From contig CP136069.1 in NCBI GenBank assembly GCA_032622095.1, positions 11,304,036-11,368,035 on the forward strand: a DNA stretch of 64,000 nt, given 5' to 3'. Shown here piece after piece: positions 14,001 through 29,000 of this stretch. The position numbers were made by a program, and so were the translations under genes. This DNA comes from Siphonodentalium dalli (lineage: Eukaryota > Mollusca > Scaphopoda > Gadilida > Siphonodentaliidae). Below the pieces are notes generated by a model, which saw only the letters and a program-made list of their open reading frames with translations, had not been told where the DNA came from and ran no database searches. How positions within the stretch are numbered: position 1 is the stretch's first letter; every line of letters starts with the position of its first letter.

Positions 14001-17000
14001 GGGTAAAAAATATTGTCTTATATATGCGAGTCGACCATACAATTTTAATAATGTTTTCTTGTATTTTATAATTTTACCCATACAGAGCCCAGACAAACCT
14101 GAGCAGACGACACTCTTCTATATGCTTCTATATATGTGTGGGGCTCCCTGCAGGGTAATGGATGTTTTTTATGTTATGTCCTAAAAATTGTAAGAATCAT
14201 TTATTTATAAAAACATTATAAAAAATTGTTAGGCCAATAACTCACAAATTATGCCTGTCTCCCCATGTACTCACATTTCATGCCACATTAAGGGCCCCAG
14301 TGGTGGGAAATATCATACATCCAACTATATTTCTTAAATGGATTTGTACTCAAATGTTGTTGTTTGTTTCTATAGTCTCTGAGTCGGAGAATAAGGTAAC
14401 AATTTAATATACTCATTTAAGTTATTGTATCGTCACTACTCAGTGAGTGGCTTGAGTTTTCTCCCCGTACATGGGAGGGAGGCATGATATGTGAGTACAT
14501 GGGTAGGCAGGCATGGTGTGTGAGTATATGGGGAGGCAGGCATTATGTGTGAGTACATGGGGAGGCAGGCATTATGTGTGAGTACATGGGGAGGCAGGCA
14601 TTATGTGTGAGTACATGGGGAGGCAGGCATTATGTGTGAGTACATGGGGAGGCAGGCATTATGTGTGAGTACATGGGGAGGCATGCGCTACTGATTTTGA
14701 AATGTTCAATACGAGAGCGGGCATGTTATTTTCTGGATTTAAATTGTTGGACGTATTTCAGGTGTATCTACGCTCCAGGCCACAGTGTTCGAGGGATCGA
14801 GGTGGGGGACTGACAAAGCGTTCCTTAGACCAGCAATGTATCGAGACAATCTACATATTGTTGATAAAGCTCACGTGTCAAAGGTGAATGGTTAACTTGA
14901 TGTATACAGATATCACCGGCAATAACAAGCCCGATCATCGTACTAATATTGAATGCGAGGAATATCGGATTATATCGGTGCATATATCTGAAACAGGTGC
15001 ATAATGTCAACACACACAAATACATAGACCGAAATGATAAACAATAAAGAGACATTATAACTCGTGTCACGAAATTTGACCGTATTACCACTTAATTTTT
15101 GAATTATCCATCTTCATCCGCAATTTTCTCCGGAAACCGTCCGTGTGACCACTGGCCCACATATTATTGCTCATCTCGAGAAATAACAAACTTCAAGAAT
15201 CGACATATAATCACACTGAGCTTTGATGGATGGGTTCCCCGACTAGAATCAAATATTGTTTACCCCCGAAGCCAAAGAAATAGTAATTTAAGAGCGTTAA
15301 ATAGGATTGAGTACCTTTAAAATCCCAAGGTAAAGACTCACCAACCATGGCGATATAATGAATGCGCGCATTGTCCTATAATAATACTATCGATAATGAG
15401 ATTGTAAATTATCGAAGGTAAAGTCCATTTTGTCATATTGTTACGCATTGGAAGGGATGAATTCTTAATCGTTGTCATATTATTACGCATTGGAAGTTAT
15501 GAATTCATAATCATTTTCATATAGCGCTGAAATCATAATCAGTGTCATATCATTATGCGTTGGAAGGAATGAATTCATAATCACTGTCATATTGTTACGT
15601 ATTGGTCAGCGCTGAATTCATAAACATTGTTATATTATATGTAATTAAGATCCACAAATAATATGAATGTTTCTAAAAGTGTCTGATATTCGCCATACAT
15701 GTATATCGTAAGAGAATAGTTGCAATTTGCCAAGTTGTCGCCATTGCAACACGACAGAGAAGAATGTTCCGTATTTGAAAACGTCCTAAAGTCAAGAATG
15801 ACTTCAACTTCATTGTAGGTGATAGTGAAAGAGAAACGCGCTGTTGGAGTTGAATTCTACAGACATGGCGAGAAACAATATGTGGCTGCTAACAGAGAGG
15901 TGATTCTTTCTGCCGGTGCTATAGGTTCTCCACACATTCTACTCCTCTCAGGGATAGGACCAGCAGAAGATCTGAAGAAACTAAACGTGAGTTGGAAGCA
16001 CCCAATGGGGATATATCACTATTCAGCGAGTGCCTGATTTCATGTCTCCTGTAATGACTTATATCAATTTATGTTTCTTTACATCCCATTTTAATTTTCT
16101 TTTTATTGTTTCGTTTCGTTTTTCCGTCGTCAACTTTAACAGTCTGATCTTCGCGTTTCTTTTCCTGTCGCCTCGGTGGCACAACCACTGAATCTAATTT
16201 GGTGAATCGCCAATCAGCTTGCCATTTGCTTATTGGTTTCTCGAGAGGTGTTGGTAATTTCCAATATTTACACAAGTTGCAGCTTGTCATTCATCAGTGA
16301 TCAGAATAACCATTATTAACCCTTTCATTGCCAGGTCCGATTGTTGTATCAACCCATATACCCTGTGCCAATACATTCTCTTATATGTGCGAGTCGACCA
16401 TAGGTCGTCTCGCATATATAAGAGAATGCATTGGCCTAACAATTTTTCATCATTTGTTATTATTTTTTACAATTGTTTACAATTTTAATAATTTTTTCTT
16501 ATATTCTTTAATTCTTTATTTTGTAGGTTTAGTGCTAGGAAATCTTACGTTTATCATGGGCATCAAAATTATTACTATGAATACTTTGTGATAGCTTTGA
16601 GTTGAAACATGCCCCTAAGGTTTTATCCAGTTTGTTTTTAAATTCGCTATAGCTTGCTTAAGCATACTCAAACTCAATTCAACCCCCAAATTTATTTTTT
16701 ATTGTTTTTAGGGCCGATTTTAGCGGCTCCTTGCACTCTACAAACCATAAAATAGCGCCGATGAGATCGGCTCCTGGCACTGAAAGTGTTATGGTACTTT
16801 TAAATAACACAAATGTACCCTTAGCTTAAAAATAACTTCTTCAGAGTAACTAACAATCGCCTCTCCACATCTTAAACATTTCATGTTTTGCCCACATTGG
16901 TCACTCGTCTGACGAGTTACATCTCGTTGACGAACTTAAATGCCCACGTGACATTCTTTGTAGAAGTACGAATATGTCGGCCTCAATTTTCGTGTTTTTG

Positions 17001-20000
17001 TTTTTGTTTTTTTTATAAAATGCTATTTCTTGGAACCTGAATTCGTGAATCAGATGTCCACATTAACAGGCCTTTACAATAGGCGGATTATGACATCTTT
17101 GAGTAGAAATTATTGATAAATCGGACCCTCAGTTATTCCATCGATTAAAGGGCATCACCTATCAGTGCAATAATAGCTACCGACTTCATTTCACACACTG
17201 GTTATGTTGTCATTATTTTTTTAATGTATTCTGCGCGTGATGAAACTATTAACCTTTATTAAGAGACACATCCATTGAACAATGTTTATACAAAATATTA
17301 TAGCAGGGATCCAATGATGTTTTAAATTACTAATTAAATAGGTTACTGGCAAATTAAATTAATTACATTGTCTCCCCTTCCGTGTTTTTTGTCAACCCAT
17401 TTTATGATATGTCGAATACAGTTTCTATGCCCAATCTTCGTTTGCATCTCATATGTTGAGATTTATTTTACGAACTCTGAGTCAATAATTTCATTGGATG
17501 TTAATTTCACGGTTGGGTCAAACCTCGAAATCAACAAATAATAGACCCCACGAATTAAAATAATTTAACAGGACCATGAGTACAACGTTAAATATATACC
17601 TGGATGTTACAACGTGAAATATATACCTGGATGTTACAACGTGAAATATATACCTGGATGTTACAACGTTAAATATATACCTGGATGTTACAACGTGAAA
17701 TATATACCTGGATGTTACAACGTGAAATATATACCTGGATGTTACAACGTGAAATATATACCTGGATGTTACAACGTGAAATATATACCTGGATGTTACA
17801 ACGTGAAATATATACCTGGATGTTACAACGTGAAATATATACCTGGATGTTACAACGTGAAATATATACCTGGATGTTACAACGTGAAATATATACCTGG
17901 ATGTTACAACGTGAAATATATACCTGGATGTTACAACGTGAAATATATACCTGGATGTAGGGTTTTAGAATATGTCAGGTTTCGGAACATACGTCATGAT
18001 TTGCTCGTAGAAATGGCATTTCTCTCATTGATGTTCACGGTTGTCTTCTGCTATATAAATAACTCAAACAAAACAGATGGCAACTGAGCTATGTATAACA
18101 TTGTCATGCACAATGATTCCCATCCCATCCCATCTAAATGATTGTTGAGGTGATGTGTGTTCAAGTGACTGCAGTCATAATGTTTCGAGGATGCAAAATC
18201 TGGAAGTGAAAATGTCCTCACAACAAATCTTTGGAAAATGTAAAAATTTCCAGGCTAGATATATTGCCGCCATTTCTAGCAAGTTATGATATACATGTAA
18301 GTTCTCAAACCTCAATATACTAGTCGCCAGTATGGCTATGAAGAGGTGACTGCGTATATAATAATTATCAAGCTTTTTATATTCCAGGCCAATGGAATTG
18401 TCGATGTACTTTATCTTATTCTCTGCAGAATGTGCTCTAGCGATTTATCCTTCAATCGACCTAACGATGGCATATTTCCAAATCCCAGTGCAACATATTC
18501 TCTGCTCAATGTATTTAGGCGATGCGCATGTTTATTGGCTTACCGATGGCATATTTTCAGATCCCAGTTATTGCCAACCTGCCTGTTGGGCGGAGTCTCC
18601 AGGATCATGTGGGAACCTTCAACAGTTTCTATCTCCGAAACACATCGACGACATACATCAACGCTATATGGCGGGACGTCAGAGCATTTATTGAGTACGT
18701 CACATACAAATCAGGTGGGTGGTATACATGCGTGCGTTAGAGGCATATAACTTGCCGATGACAATAACCCTTTGAGTGCCAGGGGCCGATCTCATCGGCG
18801 CAAAACCTACAAAAATAAGTCTGTTAAAGAATATAGGAATAAATTATTAAAATTGTAAAAAATTGTAAAAAAAAATAAAAAATTGTTAGGCCAATGCATT
18901 CTCTTATATATGCGAGGCGACCTATGGTCGACTCGCATATATAAGAGAATGCATTGGCACAGGGTATATGGGTTGATAAAACAATCGACCTGGGACTCAA
19001 AGGGTTAAACATACTATCATTGTTCGCATATTTGCGCATCGCAACTCCTCCAAGGAAGACGATTGAGTTTGTGAAATATTGATCATCATTCGATATATTG
19101 AAAAAGGGGAAAATTCTATCAAAAAGTTCAGTTAAAATTTGCTTAAAACATATTTGCCATATTAATTTTCTCACACATTACGGGTGATGCAGAATGGGCT
19201 ATGTGGAATGTATATATTGTTTTGTCACATCTATCAGGTTTCCATATACATATTAGGATTTGTCAAATTATTCCAAGTTCCCCATATGATATTACGTTCA
19301 TCGAGATCTATATTCTATTTACCTTTATATCTTATTATTTCGTAGACAATCAGACAGATCATGATCCCCGTTTGAACATCGCTAACATGTTCTACAATGC
19401 AGTATCCAGCTATATTTAGATTTATTCTTATATTATTATGGTTCATATATAATGTTACCACATATTCTTGACATCGTGTACATTATAAATGTGTGCATAT
19501 AAAGATTAACCATGCATTCATACATTTACCATTCCATTGCACAGGTCCATTCTCTACACCTGGTGCCGTACACGGACATTTATATCATAAAACTAAAAAG
19601 GAATTGACAAGTAGCGATATCCAGGTTATTCAGGCAGTTCCACCAAATGTAAATCATCCATGGGAACATAACCACTTCTTCAACTATGACGAACAGGTGT
19701 GTAAAGCTACTATATAAATATATCACCGACAGTAAGCCATCCATGGGAACACAACCACTGCCTCAATTATAACGAACAGGTGTGTATATCTCTTTCATAA
19801 ATATATCACCGACAGTAAATCATCCATGGGAACATAACCACTTCTTCAACTATGACGAACAGGTGTGTAAAGCTACTACATAAATATATCACCGACAGTA
19901 AGTCATCCATGGGAACACAACCACTGCCTCAATTATAACGAACAGGTGTGTATATCTCTTTCATAAATATATCACCAACAGTAAATCATCCATGAGAACA

Positions 20001-23000
20001 TAATAGTGTGGTCGTTGAAGCAGAATTTGGGGATCAACCCGGAATAAATTGGATACAAGCTGATTTTGGTGTCATTCGACGCGGAAAAGCCTCAGGAACA
20101 ACATATCCAAAATCCGCAAAAATCCGCTGTGGGGAAACTTTGTTATCCAAGATGGCGTCCAACATGGTTGTCTATACTACATCAGTTCTCGAATAAAGTC
20201 ATTATACGATATATTGTGGCATCGGAATTACGCCGTTATACCAGTTTGTGTTAAATTATAGTACGGGAGCGAATAGAGTGACACGCACAGAAAATCATAC
20301 AATCGTGGCCATGAAATGGCTGTCAAAATGGCCAGAACTGTAAGCAATACAACAAATAAAGCAACATATTGGATAACCACATAGGAGTGAAAAAATATGT
20401 ATTGATAATATACAAGTCGGTTGTTGAATATATTTAAAGGTACACACATCATTAAACATATCCAGCTGAAGGATTTATCGGCCACTGCACCGCAAATCAA
20501 AACCCAATGATTTGCGTCTTTAAAGTTTGTGTGTTCTGCTTATCCAACATCCAATTGTCGGGCCAAAAATAATAATATCGGACATGCAACACACGAACTA
20601 ATGTTTCGCCTAACAGTTCATGGTAGTTTCATTCGGCATGAAGATTAATTATTGAATGTAACGCCGAAATTTAAGTGCACACTCTAGCGGTCTAAATGTT
20701 AATTATATTTCCGGAATTGTCAACACTCCCGGTGATATTAAACAATACATATTTGTAGCAATGCTTATTATACTGTAAAGAAACACTCATATCTTCAATA
20801 GATTAGCACCGCGTCTCTCCAGATCAAAGAGACGGTACAACACACATTGTATGTAAGACTAGTTTTCATACTGCTAACAAACCGTGTTCTTAGTAGACAA
20901 TTTTGTTCAACTTACTTCAATCACAAATTTACAACTGGAATATGCAGCTACGCAATGCACACTATTAGTTTTCAGTATATCTTACAATTACCACCCATAT
21001 AATCATGCTAAATATCGAGTGATCACCGTTTAAGAGGTTATTTCAACGTTGAACATTCACGCAATAGTATTAATTGTGGTTCTGTGTGCAGCAGCTATGT
21101 GTAACATTGGGGAGAAGGAGTAAACGTGGTGAAGCGGTTGAAGAAAACGTAGTAAGTTTCGCGTAGATGTGGCCTTGGTGAATTAAACCAAATATAATTT
21201 CCAGGTATAAACACAGTCTTTGTCACAGAGTATGTAGGCAATTTTGGTCAAGTTTAGAATTTATTGACGATAGTCTATGGTACTCCTTCGTATTTTAATA
21301 AATTTAGTTCATGGTATACCACTATGCATTCTTGAGATAAAAGCGAAATATTCGTGTTTTATCACTTGATCTGAGACAACTATGACTACTATTTTGAGAC
21401 ACGGACAATAGAATATACGCATTTTACCCAGTACTATATGAATACCTTTCATACCGTTTTATATCAGTTAATTTTTAAAGGTTTCATGCTGTAGATATCA
21501 AAATAAATGATGATCGGTCACATTCGTGAGACTGCTCGGAGTACACATTTTTCTGCTTCTAGAAAAAGGTCTCATAGTCAATAAATCTCTACTAAATCCC
21601 ATTTAGCTGTTTAATTACACATATATTACACGATTCAAGATAAGCAGTACAGAAAAAACTGCGTTATGTTTCCGTTTCTGGGCGTACAAAAGTCAAGATT
21701 TAACCGTTTCATAAGACCCTGGTTTCGCTTGCTCTCTCGTGAGATACATCAGAGATAATTCGTACATCACTGATCAAAAGTTTCTCTTATACTCTGCAAT
21801 CAATCTTCCTCGCATAATTCGAGAGTTTGTTCACTCGTATAGGACTAGCTCTTCAATTTTGCACAACATGTAAATTTCATTCGATTTTGTCCATTTTGGC
21901 GGCCATTTTGGGAAATACATTCTACATTATATGGCTTACGACAAAGCATTGTTTGTATATATTTCAATTTATTACGCATTTGGAATTAATTGGAGCACCT
22001 ACCGCAGAAATTCAGTATTTTGCGATAACAACAGACATTATGGACGCCATCTTGGATCCTGAATTTTCCCATGAGCGGATTTTTGCGGATTTTGGATATG
22101 TTGTTCCTGGTGTTTTCCCGCGTCGAATAACACAAAAATCAGCTTGTATCCAATTTATTGCGGGTTCAACTCTCCAACGACCACACTATAACCACTTCTT
22201 CAATTATGATGCACAGGTGCGTAAAGCTACATCAGTTGTTCTTAAAATGTGTTTATATGTAACCATCATAGATTAGTGGGAGTGAGACCAGGTAACCATT
22301 ATAGGTGAGTGGGTATCTGAGCAGGTAACCATTATAGGTGAGTGGGTGTCTGACCAGGTAACTATTATAGGTGAGTGGGTATCTGGCCAGGTAACTATTA
22401 TAGGTGAGTGGGTGTTTGATCAGGTAACCATTATAGGTGAGTGAGTATCTGACAAGATAACCATTATAGGTGAGTGGTGTCTGACCAGGTAATACAACTG
22501 TCAGGGTAAGCGAACACCACATAGAAAGGGTTAATGCTGCAACAACGCAGATCCCGTCATGAAAGGGTTAATGCTGCACCAACGCAGCTCCCATCATAAA
22601 ATAATTCATGCTGCACCAACGCAGCTCCCGTCATGAAATAACTAATGCTGCACCAGCGCAGCTCCCGTCATGAAAGGGTAAATGCTGCACCAGCGCAGCT
22701 CCCGTCATGAAAGGGTAAATGCTGCACCAGCGCAGCTCCCATCATAAAATAATTCATGCTGCACCAACGCAGCTCCCGTCATGAAATAACTAATGCTGCA
22801 CCAGCGCAGCTCCCGTCATGAAAGGGTAAATGCTGCACCAGCGCAGCTCCCATCATAAAATAATTCATGCTGCACCAACGCAGCTCCCGTCATGAAATAA
22901 CTAATGCTGCACCAGCGCAGCTCCCGTCATGAAAGGGTAAATGCTGCACCAGCGCAGCTCCCGTCATGAAAGGGTAAATGCTGCACCAGCGCAGCTCCCA

Positions 23001-26000
23001 TCATAAAATAATTCATGCTGCACCAACGCAGCTCCGGTCATGAAATAACTAATGCTGCACCAGCGCAGCTCCCGTCATGAAAGGGTAAATGCTGCACCAG
23101 CGCAGCTGCCGTCATGAAAGGGTAAATGCTGCACCAGCGCAGCTCCCATCATAAAATAATTCATGCTGCACCAACGCAGCTCCCGTCATGAAATAACTAA
23201 TGCTGCACCAGCGCCGCTCCCGTCATGAAAGGGTAAATGCTGCACCAGCGCAGCTCCCGTCATGAAAGGGTAAATGCTGCACCAGCGCAGCTCCCATCAT
23301 GAAAGGGTAAATGCTGCACCAGCGCAGCTCCCATCATGAATAACGGAGATAAAATCAGAGTAATGCACTGGCAAGTTGATCAAAGGGCCTTTTACATGTA
23401 GATTGTCAAATAATGGGGTAAGCAAAACATGTGGACATGTATACATTGATTCATGTGTATCAAGTTTCCAGTTTCCAGCATTTGTCAAAAGTATTCTATG
23501 TTCCCACATAATGTTCGATATCTATGTCATATATCAAAACGTGCAGTGGTGCGCGCGGCAGGGAATATATAGAGGGGTAGTTTAGTATCATAAAATTCTA
23601 GCCAGAAACATATGGGATACGAAATTGAACTGAAGAATCGTGATATATAGCTTATTATTATCGCTTTACCAAATACAGATCCCAGTGAATATCAGGTCAG
23701 GCACATCTTGAATTCCACTATTATAGTGATATTCCACTATTATAGTGATATTTGACTATAACATATTCATGTTTCCTTTATTTGCGTCGGGATTAGAAGA
23801 CGGCGCATACCAGTGCACAGCCAAATGTCACTCTTAACACTATCGCAGCGAATGAACAGTCTTCTGACAAAGTTTGTTGTGCAATTAAATCTTTTGCGCC
23901 AGCTTTGATATTCAATAATATAATATTACTTATATATCCCTTTCTAAATGACAATTGCATGATGACTCAATCACTCATTCACAACAATATTTCAACTAAT
24001 TGAATGCTAATTGAGTTGCTTATCGTGTGCCGTCATGACAAATCATTCTCATGGACAAACTATATGTATGATACCGAATTAGTGCGGCCTGATTTTCAAT
24101 AATATTTGTGTGAAATATGATTTTGGATTATTCCTCTTTTATCAAATTAAAAAAACCGTAATGGTCAGATACCACTATAACAGTGGAATACCACTATAAT
24201 AGTGGAATTCAGTATGTATGTGCCTGACCTGAATATAGCCACTTCATCAATGATGACGAACAGGTGTGTACTACGCACATTTATCTACCATTTCCTACGA
24301 AATTACCTGATACGCGTACGATAACGTATTGACAACAAAAACTTCTGTATCGTTACTGCAGTTGCGACACAAGGCGCTCGTGACGTCGTTGACTGGTTCA
24401 AAATCATGAATGAACTGACGTCATATCAATCGTGTGAAAAATCAAAACGACATTCCAACGTATATTCTTGCGTACAATAAACAAATAGTTCCTAGGTTTT
24501 AACATTATTTGATTGGCTACCATCATGGGTATTATGGTATACATATAACAAAGTAACTAGTATGTATTTGTTGAGTATATATTATTAATTATATGAAACA
24601 CGTTGGAGATTTTTCCATTGAATTCAATTTCCGTTAGGCATATTCGCGTGAACTTGCATGTTAGGAGAATTTTGCAAAGCGAGCTAATCGCGTGACACAG
24701 ATACCTTTGAGGTTTACTCAAGAAAGCTTGTTGGACAAAAATCAAACAATTTGGCAATTAAGAAACACCTAAAATGTGTGTTGTGTGGTGGATTCTGCCA
24801 CACCAATGGTAGATAAACGTGTTATATACATAATGTGTTTATAACAATTCATGTATCGTGACTCGGCTAATGTTCGTGGCCACATCGCGACTCGATGACC
24901 AAGATCGCCTCGGCGCTATACGGCCACGGAATCTAGCCTCGTCCCGATACATGAATAGGTACAAACACATTGTGTATATAACACATATTTATCAGCATTT
25001 GTTCTTAAAATCATCATATCACGATCGGAATGAGTCAGATGAGTCAGATGACCCAGTTTGGAAAAAATGTCCTGTTTTCGCACACGACATCTTCGTCTAG
25101 CCCAGACTACAATGTTGTCCACGATGTCATCCTAAAAAAGGATGACATTTTGCAGAGAATTGAGCTGCATATAAGTCTGAACATGCATTCTAAGTCAACT
25201 CTGAATTACGAGTTCCGACAAAATATTATACTTTCATCCAGGTGACGGGAGCTTTAGAGCGTGGTATGCATAAAACGCTCTACGGATCAACGTACCTCAC
25301 CTTGACAACAATTCTATTGAAGCCCCATACGACAGGAACAATAACTCTAAAATCTACGGACCCGTTCGTGTATCCAGATATAAACCCCCGCTACTTGGAA
25401 GACGAGAGAGACCTGAAAACATTAATTGCAGGTGAGCACCGCTGTATAAACTATCTCACCTGCATCGAAATAAACATACAAAATAAGTACCCTGACCCTC
25501 ATGATATTTTGACCTCAGAGAACAATGCATGCGGGTCTTCTGAGGGGATATGGACAAGTCTGACCATGTCTTTTGTTATAAATGAGACATAATGGGTAAG
25601 CAATTTATTGCTGCAACACAGACAGAATGGGTAAGAAATATCTTGCTTCTCAGTGAAAAAATATAAAGGCCGAAAAGTTTGTGTTCATATGCTTAATATG
25701 GCACAGGTTAGCGACTTGCAACTGAGGAAGATCCTATTGGTTTTATTTATCTTTTGACTTTTCAAAACTCAAAAACTGAAATTTTAAAGTGTTACATTTT
25801 CCTTAAATTACCAATTTTTAGGTGTTTTTGATTTTAATTATCCTCTTTCGACCTGTACGTTCTAAATTACTTTTCAAAATATTTTCAGCCGCTCCGGGAC
25901 CTTGCTCTCCGACTCAAAATATTTGCCAAGAACACGAGGAACACAGTATCTGCATTTGATTGGGACTCTGACCCTAATAGATCCCCCTTCTTTCATATAA

Positions 26001-29000
26001 CAAAACTGTAATGGTCAGATACCACTATAATAGTGGAATTCGGGATGCACCTGATATAGGCACCATTTTATTAGTATTTACAGTTACAATGACGTTTATT
26101 ACCTGTTATCGAAAATATACCACTGTGTATATTATAACATACAGGTACTAAATATATATATGTTTGCAGGTGTCAAATTCACATTTGACCTAGTGAATAC
26201 CACGGCGTTCACGAAACTTGGTGTGGATCATATTATGGAACGACTAGAGCCATGTGCTCACCACGAGACAGGAAGTGACCGATACTGGAAGTGTTACGTA
26301 AAACAATTGGCAACAGCTATTCATCACCCAACATCGACATGTAAAATGGGCGGGGCTAAAGACGCCACCGCTGTCGTAGATCCGAGGCTAAGGTATGAGT
26401 CCATACTATTATTAGATATATTTACAGTATATATTCTTATATATGTGTCGTGTTTGAATTCAATTTCGTATATGTGCCAGCTTATAACAGGGACGTAGTC
26501 AGATGGTATGCGTTGGCGGGGTTGGTGCACGCCTTGAAATATCCAACTACAGTAATGCTCTAATTAATTGACTTCTTAACCACAGCAGAATTATGGGTAA
26601 CTTTTCAGGATTTAGTCGGAAATATGGCTTGTTGCCATTCATCGGTAAGCTGTCAGTGAGAGCTTTCCGATGAATGAAAACAAATTCACCATCTGTATGG
26701 GGACCTCTTCTGTTTAGGCCTCATCTTTTCTGGAAAGTATCTTTAATATCAAATTAATCCTTTCATGACGGGAGCTTCGCTGGTTCAGCATTAAATATCA
26801 TGTTCCAGTGCATTGTTTTAATTTTCGAGTCTCCCGTAGGCATCCAAAGGGTGTCTCTCAGCGAGAGCTTTCTGATGAATGGTAACATGCCACATTTCCG
26901 ACTAAATTCTTAAAATTTACCAATAATTCTGTTGTGGTTAAAGAGTCGATTATTTAAGAGCACAACTGTACACCCGCCTGTGAGACACATGTAATTATAT
27001 AACATGTTTGTATTTATCATCTAGATGGCAAATCCTTTAGCGATAATTTGACTCACGTTCAATGCATAAAAATCATGTGCACCAACTCATATAATTACAT
27101 TGGGATGTGTCAAACCCAGTTATGTTTAATTTTTATATTCCGCTTCTAAAATTTCAACATAAATTTGTCAGATTATACACTGAAATGGCACAGAATCCCG
27201 GGATACAATCTGACTCATATAATTACATTGGGATGGGTCAAACCCAGTTGTTTAATTTTTATATTCCGCTTCCAAAATTTCAACATAAATTTCATGAACA
27301 AATTTCAGTCACGTAATTTTGTATTACCGTTCGTGATTGATTAGACCCACCCACCCCTCAACCCTATTTTTTTGCTGTTATAGCAAAGTTATTTTTCCAA
27401 CCTTTTCACTACATCCACCCCCTAGAAACACAAAATAAAAAACATTCTGAACAATATTAGAATGTTCATCACTTACTGTCTGTTTTCTATCAACTGCCTG
27501 TTACCAGGTCAGGTACATCCTGGATTCAACTATTATAGTGATATCCCACTATTATAGTGATATTTGACTATAACATATTTATTTTTCCTTTATTTACGTC
27601 GGGATTAGAAGACGGCGCATACCAGTGCACAGCCAAATGTCTCTCTCAACAATATCGCAGCGAATGACAATCTTCCGATAAAATTCGTTGTGCGATCTTT
27701 TGCGCCAGCTTTCATATTCAATAATATTATAATATTATTAATATATCCCGTTCTGAATGACAATAGAAGGATGATTCAATCACTCCTTCATAATAACATT
27801 TAAACTATTTGCATGCTTATTGAGTTGCTTATCGTGTGCCGTCATAATAAACCGTTCTCCTGGACAAACTATATGTATGATCCCGGAGTCTGATGAATTA
27901 TAATCCATTTCACAGCATTGTCCATGTCTGCATGTTTCATGACATGTTTGGTAAACATCCTCACTCGATTCACTGACAGTGGTGAGTGGTGCCATTGCCA
28001 TTCTGATTCTCCATATCATGTTCTACCCTTCACAAGTTCACACATGTAGCTACTGTACTTCTAATCAGTCTAATGTACTATTCAGAATGATAGAATCTGA
28101 ATGAACATTCAATGACCTTTTACGGCATCAGCGTTGACTGCATTTCAGCGTTGACTGCATTTCAGCATTGAAGGGCTGAGGAGTCCAGAATAGAACTATA
28201 ATCATCATATTTTGCAATAATCATTACATTGTTTGCATTCTTCCATTGTCAAGCAGTGCTATTCACTTATTCGAGTCAATGTCCATGATAATAACAGTTG
28301 AATACGGCATAGCCTGATCTGCCACACTCAGTGACTCACACACAGTGTCTGTGACCAGTACAGTGTCATTTCAGTCATGAACGTAGTGCGTATCCTTCTA
28401 CGCTGGAAGCAGCAATCTGCGAAAGCGGTCATGTTGACCAACTTCACCAAGTCCAGTGTGGGATATTCGGATTGGTCCCGTCACTTCACATGATATTTCT
28501 GATAATTAAGCGATATTTCTAACACCCAAACGGATTAAAACAGTCTATATCTAATCCGTTGTGTACACGAAAGAATGAGATACACATTTTCTGCGAATAA
28601 TGTACGAAACAAGCAGATATGACATATGAAAAAACTAACACATAAAAAATCGAAAATTCCACACCGGAAGTTCCGCGTGCGCATTGAATTCGAATGTGCA
28701 GGGTGGCGAATACGGACTGTGAAACAACGTACTCTAACTCTGGGAAAAATTTATCCCCAATTTCATGCATAAGAATGTTTAAACATTATCATAACATCTT
28801 CGACTTGTTTTAATTTGTTTTCATGAAAAGGAATGATAAAAGGCACAATAAACATATCTAGAACGACAAATAATTCCAAATTAGTCAAACTTCGGCCAGG
28901 CAAGCGAGGTACAAAAATGTATGAATCTGAGTACGAAAGTCGGAGTGTTCTTCTATCGTATTGCAATAATCGCCAACCTATTAGGATATAAAAAAGCTAT

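Noticed and set aside
17614-18087. 157-codon frame with a 9-residue repeat (YIPGCYNVK)
   Set aside because: The 27-bp array has a period divisible by 3, so any stop-free unit gives a long frame. Two frames are open, and gene B lacks the array.
22253-23345. Regularly spaced direct repeats resembling a CRISPR array
   Set aside because: The 33-bp and 37-bp units are head to tail without unique spacers, the context is a eukaryotic intron, and no cas-like gene is present.
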